8,822 bases of DNA, from positions 1 through 8,822 of the forward strand of contig CAMPIF010000152.1 of assembly GCA_946886245.1 (NCBI GenBank), written 5' to 3'. This DNA comes from Ectopseudomonas composti. Lineage in GTDB: Bacteria > Pseudomonadota > Gammaproteobacteria > Pseudomonadales > Pseudomonadaceae. A program made the translations under genes and the position numbers. The notes under the pieces are model-generated. The model was not told where the DNA came from. It did not search any database and saw nothing but the letters and a program-made list of their open reading frames with translations. Below are positions 5,705-8,822 of the stretch, piece by piece. Position 1 is the first letter of the stretch. Each line of letters begins with the position of its first letter.

Positions 5705-6952
5705 TCATTGCAAGGTCAGGGGTTGGTCGCCGGCGCGGCGTTCGGCCTGCCACTCGGCGAGGTTGGGCAGCGCGCTGCTGGCATCGAGGCGGTCGACGAT
5801 TTCGAAGTAGTCCTGCTTGAGCGGGTCCTTGAGCACCTCGTCGCGCGGCTTGACCTTGACCGCGTAGACCGTCTGCAGGTTCTGATGGTCGAAGGTACGC
5901 CATTGCTGCTCGTCCTTGAGCAAGGTGTAGCTGTGGCCTTCCAGCGCCTTGATCAGCGCTTCGCTGTCGAGGCTCCTGGCTCGCGTGGCGGCGTCGGCCC
6001 ATTGCTGGACGATGCTGTAGGCCGATGCGGCAGAGCTGGAGGGGTACATCTCGTAGCGGGTCTTGAAGGCTTCGACGAAGGCTTCGCCGCGAGCGGATTT
6101 TTCCAGCGCCGGCACACGCCAGGTCCAGGGCTCGGTGCCAATCACGCCCTGCATCAGGTCGGGGCCGGCCTGTTCGACCATGCTCTGGGTCAGGTTCGGC
6201 GCGACGATCTGCATGCGTTCGGTCAGGCCCAGGTCCTTGGCGATGCGCATGGCGCGCACCAGATCTTCGCCGAACAGCACCAGGGCGAGGATCTCGGCGT
6301 TGCTGGCGGCGGCCTGGGTCAGCGCGTCCTGATAGTCAGCCAGGCGCGCACCCGGGAAGGGGATGCGCAGGCTGGTGTGCCGTGCGGTATCGTCGGTGGC
6401 CGTGGCCTGACGCAGCGAGGCCTCGGTGGTGTGGCCCCAGGTGTAGTCGGAGGTGACGTAGAAGTAGCGCTTGTTCGGCAAGGTCTTGCTCAGGTACTGG
6501 CCGAGCACCCGGGCGCTCATCCAGGCGTTGTTGCACTCGCGGAACATGTAGCGGTGGCCATCCTTGCCCGTGGTGTCATTGGAGTAGGTGAGGGTGCCGA
6601 AGTACAGCAGACCGTGCTGCTTGGCGCGCTTGCCTGCGGCGATGGCGACCGCGCTGGAGGAGCCACCGAAGAGCATCGCCGCGCCCTCGGCGGCCAGCTT
6701 GTCGACGTTCTTCTCTGCCTTGGCCGGACGCGAGGCGGTGTCCTTGCTGGACAGGCGCAAAGGTCTGCCCAGCACACCGCCCGTTGCGTTGATTTCGTCG
6801 ATGGCCAGCAGGGCTCCACGCATCTGCGCCAATCCCTCCTCCTTGTATGGTCCGGTGCGCGGGTAATTGAGGCCGAGGGTGATCGGCTCGGCAGCCTGCG
6901 CACAGGCGGTAAGTGCGGCCCACAGGGCCAGCGTGGTGGACAGTTGGCGCAT
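5705..6952 (-). CDS. ABC-type solute-binding protein, branched-chain amino acid/amide type (orphan)
   Basis: A type I periplasmic binding protein of the LivJ/AmiC/urea group (Peripla_BP_6). The ligand cannot be read; a valine-pathway acid or a branched-chain amino acid is inferred from context. The protein has 415 residues. An export signal covers about 1-20 (hydrophobic LALWAALTA). Cleavage may follow AQA at 20, but LTAC (14-17) also fits a lipobox, so it could be a lipoprotein. Mature features are ITLGLNYPRTGPY (24-36), INATGGVLGRPL (54-65), the ligand-loop candidate GGSSSAVA (96-103), YVTSDYTWG (165-173) and RTFDHQNLQ (352-360), an R..DHQ..Q pattern common in this group. AAGGAG lies 7 nt before the ATG at 6952. 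The gene starts 97 bp after mmsA and ends 6 bp before the acyl-CoA dehydrogenase gene. No permease or ATPase gene is present in the window, so it must borrow a transporter encoded elsewhere or act as a sensor. Confidence 0.88.
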   Translation of the reverse strand: MRQLSTTLALWAALTACAQAAEPITLGLNYPRTGPYKEEGLAQMRGALLAIDEINATGGVLGRPLRLSSKDTASRPAKAEKNVDKLAAEGAAMLFGGSSSAVAIAAGKRAKQHGLLYFGTLTYSNDTTGKDGHRYMFRECNNAWMSARVLGQYLSKTLPNKRYFYVTSDYTWGHTTEASLRQATATDDTARHTSLRIPFPGARLADYQDALTQAAASNAEILALVLFGEDLVRAMRIAKDLGLTERMQIVAPNLTQSMVEQAGPDLMQGVIGTEPWTWRVPALEKSARGEAFVEAFKTRYEMYPSSSAASAYSIVQQWADAATRARSLDSEALIKALEGHSYTLLKDEQQWRTFDHQNLQTVYAVKVKPRDEVLKDPLKQDYFEIVDRLDASSALPNLAEWQAERRAGDQPLTLQ

Positions 6953-6970
6953 TGCAGTTCTCCTTGTTTT

Positions 6971-6986
6971 TGTTCTGCTGAGAACA
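6971..6986. repeat. Small hairpin in the leader of the binding-protein gene
   Basis: TGTTCT (6971-6976) and AGAACA (6981-6986) form a perfect 6-bp inverted repeat around GCTG. On the operon strand it ends 5 nt before the AAGGAG ribosome binding site (6965-6960) and is followed by A-rich sequence, so it is not an intrinsic terminator in that direction. It could be an operator or a leader structure. No convincing promoter was found in the rest of the 97-bp gap. Confidence 0.45.
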
Positions 6987-7049
6987 GTTTTACGCCGCTC
7001 GTCCAGTTCGAGTGATCGTCTATTAGTCTAAGAAACTGTCACCCGCTTC

Positions 7050-8546
7050 TCATTTCAGCTGAATAGTCATGTTCGGGCCCTCGCCGAGCGGCGTGTCGTC
7101 GAACCAGCGGCTGGTCACCGTCTTGGTTTCGCTATAGAAACGCACCGCCTGTTTGCCGTAGGCATGCAGGTCGCCATAGAACGAGCCCTTCCAGCCGGTG
7201 AAGGAGAAGAACGGCAGCGGCACCGGAATCGGCACGTTGATGCCCACCTGGCCGACTTCAATCGCGTGCTGGAAATGCCGCGCAGCGCCGCCGGAGCGGG
7301 TGAACAGGCTGGTGCCGTTGCCGTAGGGGCTGGCGTTGACCAGTTCGATGGCTTCTTCCAGGGTCGCCACCTCCATGCACACCAGCACCGGGCCGAAGAT
7401 CTCCTCGCGGTACAGGCCCATCTTCGTCGTCACGCCACGGAACAGTGTCGGTCCGACCCAGTTACCGTTCGGGTAGCCGTCCACCGTGCAGTGCGAGCCG
7501 TCGAGCAGGCAGTCGGCGCCTTCGGCCTTGCCTTGCTCTATCAGGCGCAGTACGCGCTGGCGCGCCTGTGGGCTGATCAGCGGACCATAGGCGGCACCGC
7601 TGTCCTGCCAGTGACCAGGGCGCAGCTCGGCCATTTGCTTGGCCAGCTCGTCGATCCACTGTTTCGATTCGCCGACGAACACCGCTACGCTGATCGCCAT
7701 GCAGCGCTGCCCGGCCGCGCCGCAACTGGCGCCGAGCAGGTTGCTGAGCACTTGATCCTTGGGTGCGTCCGGCATGATCACCATATGGTTCTTGGCCCCG
7801 GCGAAGGCCTGCACGCGTTTCAGATGCTGAGTGCCGGTGCGATAGACATGCTGGCCTACCGTCACCGAACCGACGAAGGACACCGCGCGCACCAGTGGAT
7901 GCACCAGCAGCGCATCGACCTGCTCGCGCCCGCCATGCAGCACCTGCAGCACGCCGGCCGGTGCGCCAGCTTCGAGGAACAGTTCGGCCAGGCGATTGGG
8001 CGTCATCGGGTCCTGTTCCGAGGGTTTGAGAATGAAGGTGTTGCCGCAGGCGATGGCCAGCGGAAACATCCACAGCGGGATCATCGCCGGGAAGTTGAAC
8101 GGGGTGATGCCGACGCACACGCCCAATGGCTGGACCCAACTGGCGGTGTCGATCTCGCGGGCGACGTTCTCCACCGTCTCGCCCATCATCAGGCTGGCGA
8201 TGTTGGCGGCATGCTCGGCCACTTCGATACCGCGCCAGACGTCGCCCTTGGCATCGGCGAAGGTCTTGCCGGTTTCCGCCGCGAGAATCTGTGCCAGCTC
8301 GTCGTGATGCTCCTTGAGCAGATGCTGGTAACGCAGCATCAGGCGGGCGCGCTCCGATACCGGTACTTCGCGCCAGGCGAGGAAGGCTTTCTGCGCGCCG
8401 TTGACTGCGGCTTCGATTTCCTCGGCAGTGGCCTTGGGGGCGAGGGCGATCACGTCCTGGGTGGCCGGGTCGGTGACGTCGATCAGCTCATGGGCCTGGC
8501 TGGTTTGCCAGTGACCGTCGATCAGTTGCGGTAGCGTGCGGGGCAT
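7050..8546 (-). CDS. mmsA: Methylmalonate-semialdehyde dehydrogenase, CoA-acylating
   Basis: This enzyme oxidises methylmalonate semialdehyde (and probably malonate semialdehyde) with NAD+ and CoA, giving propionyl-CoA or acetyl-CoA and CO2, the final step of the cluster. The protein has 498 residues, matching the usual length. TPFNFPAM (148-155) carries the oxyanion Asn151. FVGSVTVG (224-231) is the dinucleotide-binding motif. Cys282 in GAAGQRCMA is the nucleophile. EIFGPVL (382-388) and [15 protein letters not shown] (445-459) are conserved in the family. The usual general-base glutamate of ALDHs is replaced in AGAKNHM (249-255), which is normal for the CoA-acylating MMSDH subfamily. The start at 8546 has AGGAGG 5 nt upstream; a GTG at 8588 would add 14 residues and is not needed. 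It is the first gene of the operon and lies directly below the probable activated promoter. Some Pseudomonas strains carry two mmsA copies, so paralogy is possible. Confidence 0.95.
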   Translation of the reverse strand: MPRTLPQLIDGHWQTSQAHELIDVTDPATQDVIALAPKATAEEIEAAVNGAQKAFLAWREVPVSERARLMLRYQHLLKEHHDELAQILAAETGKTFADAKGDVWRGIEVAEHAANIASLMMGETVENVAREIDTASWVQPLGVCVGITPFNFPAMIPLWMFPLAIACGNTFILKPSEQDPMTPNRLAELFLEAGAPAGVLQVLHGGREQVDALLVHPLVRAVSFVGSVTVGQHVYRTGTQHLKRVQAFAGAKNHMVIMPDAPKDQVLSNLLGASCGAAGQRCMAISVAVFVGESKQWIDELAKQMAELRPGHWQDSGAAYGPLISPQARQRVLRLIEQGKAEGADCLLDGSHCTVDGYPNGNWVGPTLFRGVTTKMGLYREEIFGPVLVCMEVATLEEAIELVNASPYGNGTSLFTRSGGAARHFQHAIEVGQVGINVPIPVPLPFFSFTGWKGSFYGDLHAYGKQAVRFYSETKTVTSRWFDDTPLGEGPNMTIQLK

Positions 8547-8551
8547 GGTCG

Positions 8552-8557
8552 CCTCCT
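8552..8557 (-). promoter_or_regulatory. Ribosome binding site fixing the mmsA start
   Basis: On the minus strand a full consensus AGGAGG lies 5 nt before the ATG at 8546. It decides against the in-frame GTG at 8588, which also overlaps the proposed -10 to start-site region. Confidence 0.85.
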
Positions 8558-8577
8558 GTTGTTCTTGTATGGGCTTC

Positions 8578-8606
8578 TTTATAGCCACTCGCTGCCGCTT
8601 TGTGGA
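8578..8606 (-). promoter_or_regulatory. Probable mmsA promoter with weak -35
   Basis: On the minus strand TATAAA (8583-8578) is a good -10 hexamer. Exactly 17 nt upstream lies TCCACA (8606-8601), only 4 of 6 matches to TTGACA. The start site would fall near 8571, giving a leader of about 25 nt that contains the AGGAGG site. A weak -35 overlapped by the proximal repeat of the tandem pair suggests an activator-dependent sigma-70 promoter. This is inferred from sequence alone. Confidence 0.5.
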
Positions 8607-8639
8607 TTGACGATCTTGGTCTGGGGATGGACGATCTTG
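8604..8639. promoter_or_regulatory. Tandem 15-bp direct repeats, period 21 bp: probable activator operator
   Basis: GGATTGACGATCTTG (8604-8618) and GGATGGACGATCTTG (8625-8639) match at 14 of 15 positions, and their starts are 21 bp apart, two helical turns. Two direct half-sites at this period, the proximal one touching the -35, is the standard arrangement for AraC/XylS-family activators. In P. aeruginosa mmsAB is controlled by the divergent AraC-family protein MmsR, which fits a divergent gene beginning at about 8670-8676. The family of the actual binder is inferred. Confidence 0.6.
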
Positions 8640-8675
8640 TCATTCGCTTGGAAGAGCAGAGGTGGGCAAGTGGGG

Positions 8676-8822
8676 ATGCGGGTGGAAACCTCCAATTGGC
8701 CGTTGCCCGTTGGTGGGCAGCGCTTCATCAAGCCGCCGGGCCTGCGCCTTCTGGTGGCACGCGATCCGTTGAGCGGTGGGTGCTATCCCTTGGCCATGGT
8801 GTTTTACCCCGATGGCCAAGGG
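8676..8822 (+). CDS. Start of a divergent gene, perhaps the operon regulator (3' end outside window)
   Basis: An open frame of 49 codons runs from ATG 8676 to the right edge. A GTG two codons upstream (8670) is an alternative start and is better spaced from AGAGGTG (8658-8664). The frame uses mostly G or C at third positions, unlike the other open plus frame here, and the peptide (MRVETSNWPLPVGG at its start, LRLLVARDPLSGG and MVFYPDG later) looks like a folded soluble N-terminus. I do not recognise the family from this fragment. The divergent position next to tandem operator-like repeats suggests a transcriptional regulator, possibly AraC-family like MmsR, whose helix-turn-helix domain would be at the unseen C-terminus. 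Confidence 0.45.
   Translation, partial: MRVETSNWPLPVGGQRFIKPPGLRLLVARDPLSGGCYPLAMVFYPDGQG
8787..8822. repeat. Perfect 11-bp inverted repeat at the window edge
   Basis: CCCTTGGCCAT (8787-8797) and ATGGCCAAGGG (8812-8822) are exact reverse complements around a 14-nt loop. The right arm ends on the last base of the window, and the repeat lies inside the putative divergent coding frame. It may be a genuine hairpin, chance, or an edge artefact. Confidence 0.6.

Noticed and set aside
5591..7015. 474-codon plus-strand frame opposite the binding-protein gene
   Set aside because: It mirrors the codon pattern of the real gene, has no fitting start signal and resembles no protein family.
7012..7025. 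Possible third operator half-site (GATCGTC at 7014-7020) before the binding-protein gene
   Set aside because: Only the 7-bp core plus two scattered bases match, and there is no paired site at a helical period.
7164..8534. 456-codon plus-strand frame opposite mmsA
   Set aside because: Antisense shadow: low-complexity His/Gln/Arg-rich translation over a textbook aldehyde dehydrogenase.
8547..8588. Upstream GTG start for mmsA at 8588
   Set aside because: AGGAGG is perfectly placed for ATG 8546, the family length fits 498 residues, and the extension overlaps the proposed promoter.
8627..8822. Second open plus-strand frame starting at ATG 8627
   Set aside because: It runs through the direct repeat, uses many A/T-ending and rare codons such as TTA, CTA and AGG, and overlaps the better-biased frame from 8676. 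Not fully excluded without sequence beyond the edge.
8640..8822. Minus-strand frame open from the right edge to a TGA at 8642-8640
   Set aside because: His/Gln-rich translation typical of an antisense shadow. A real gene ending here would still leave the promoter region intact, but nothing supports it.

Overview
The window is GC-rich, densely coding DNA typical of Pseudomonas. Gene content, strong G/C bias at third codon positions, consensus Shine-Dalgarno sites and several kinds of short REP-like palindromes between genes all point to that genus, perhaps the mendocina/oleovorans/stutzeri side. That finer placement is a guess from the repeat types. No phage, transposase, CRISPR array, tRNA or rRNA gene is visible.

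Layout. (1) 2-1273, plus strand: the C-terminal two thirds of an SdsA-type alkylsulfatase whose N-terminus lies outside the window. (2) 1274-1422: a convergent intergenic gap holding a REP doublet. (3) 1423-8546, minus strand: six genes read right to left. They are mmsA-type methylmalonate-semialdehyde dehydrogenase (8546-7050), a periplasmic solute-binding protein (6952-5705), isobutyryl-CoA dehydrogenase (5698-4535), enoyl-CoA hydratase (4469-3651), 3-hydroxyisobutyryl-CoA hydrolase (3541-2438) and a 3-hydroxyisobutyrate dehydrogenase family enzyme (2307-1423). (4) 8547-8822: a divergent control region with a promoter for the minus-strand genes, two tandem 15-bp repeats at a 21-bp period, and the first codons of a probable divergent gene that runs off the window.

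Function. The five enzymes cover every step of the distal valine pathway: isobutyryl-CoA to methacrylyl-CoA, to 3-hydroxyisobutyryl-CoA, to free 3-hydroxyisobutyrate, to methylmalonate semialdehyde, to propionyl-CoA. From memory the order resembles P. aeruginosa PA0740-PA0748, which also has an SDS-hydrolase gene beside a dehydrogenase/crotonase/acyl-CoA dehydrogenase/aldehyde dehydrogenase cluster. The solute-binding gene is the element I do not recall there. It has no permease or ATPase partner in the window.

The points most worth a second look are the 21-bp-period direct repeats over the probable mmsA -35 element, the solitary binding protein inside a catabolic operon, the strong palindromes in the distal operon gaps (including exact inverted copies on either side of the hydrolase gene), and a perfect 11-bp inverted repeat ending at the last base. 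I see no clearly unprecedented biological system.
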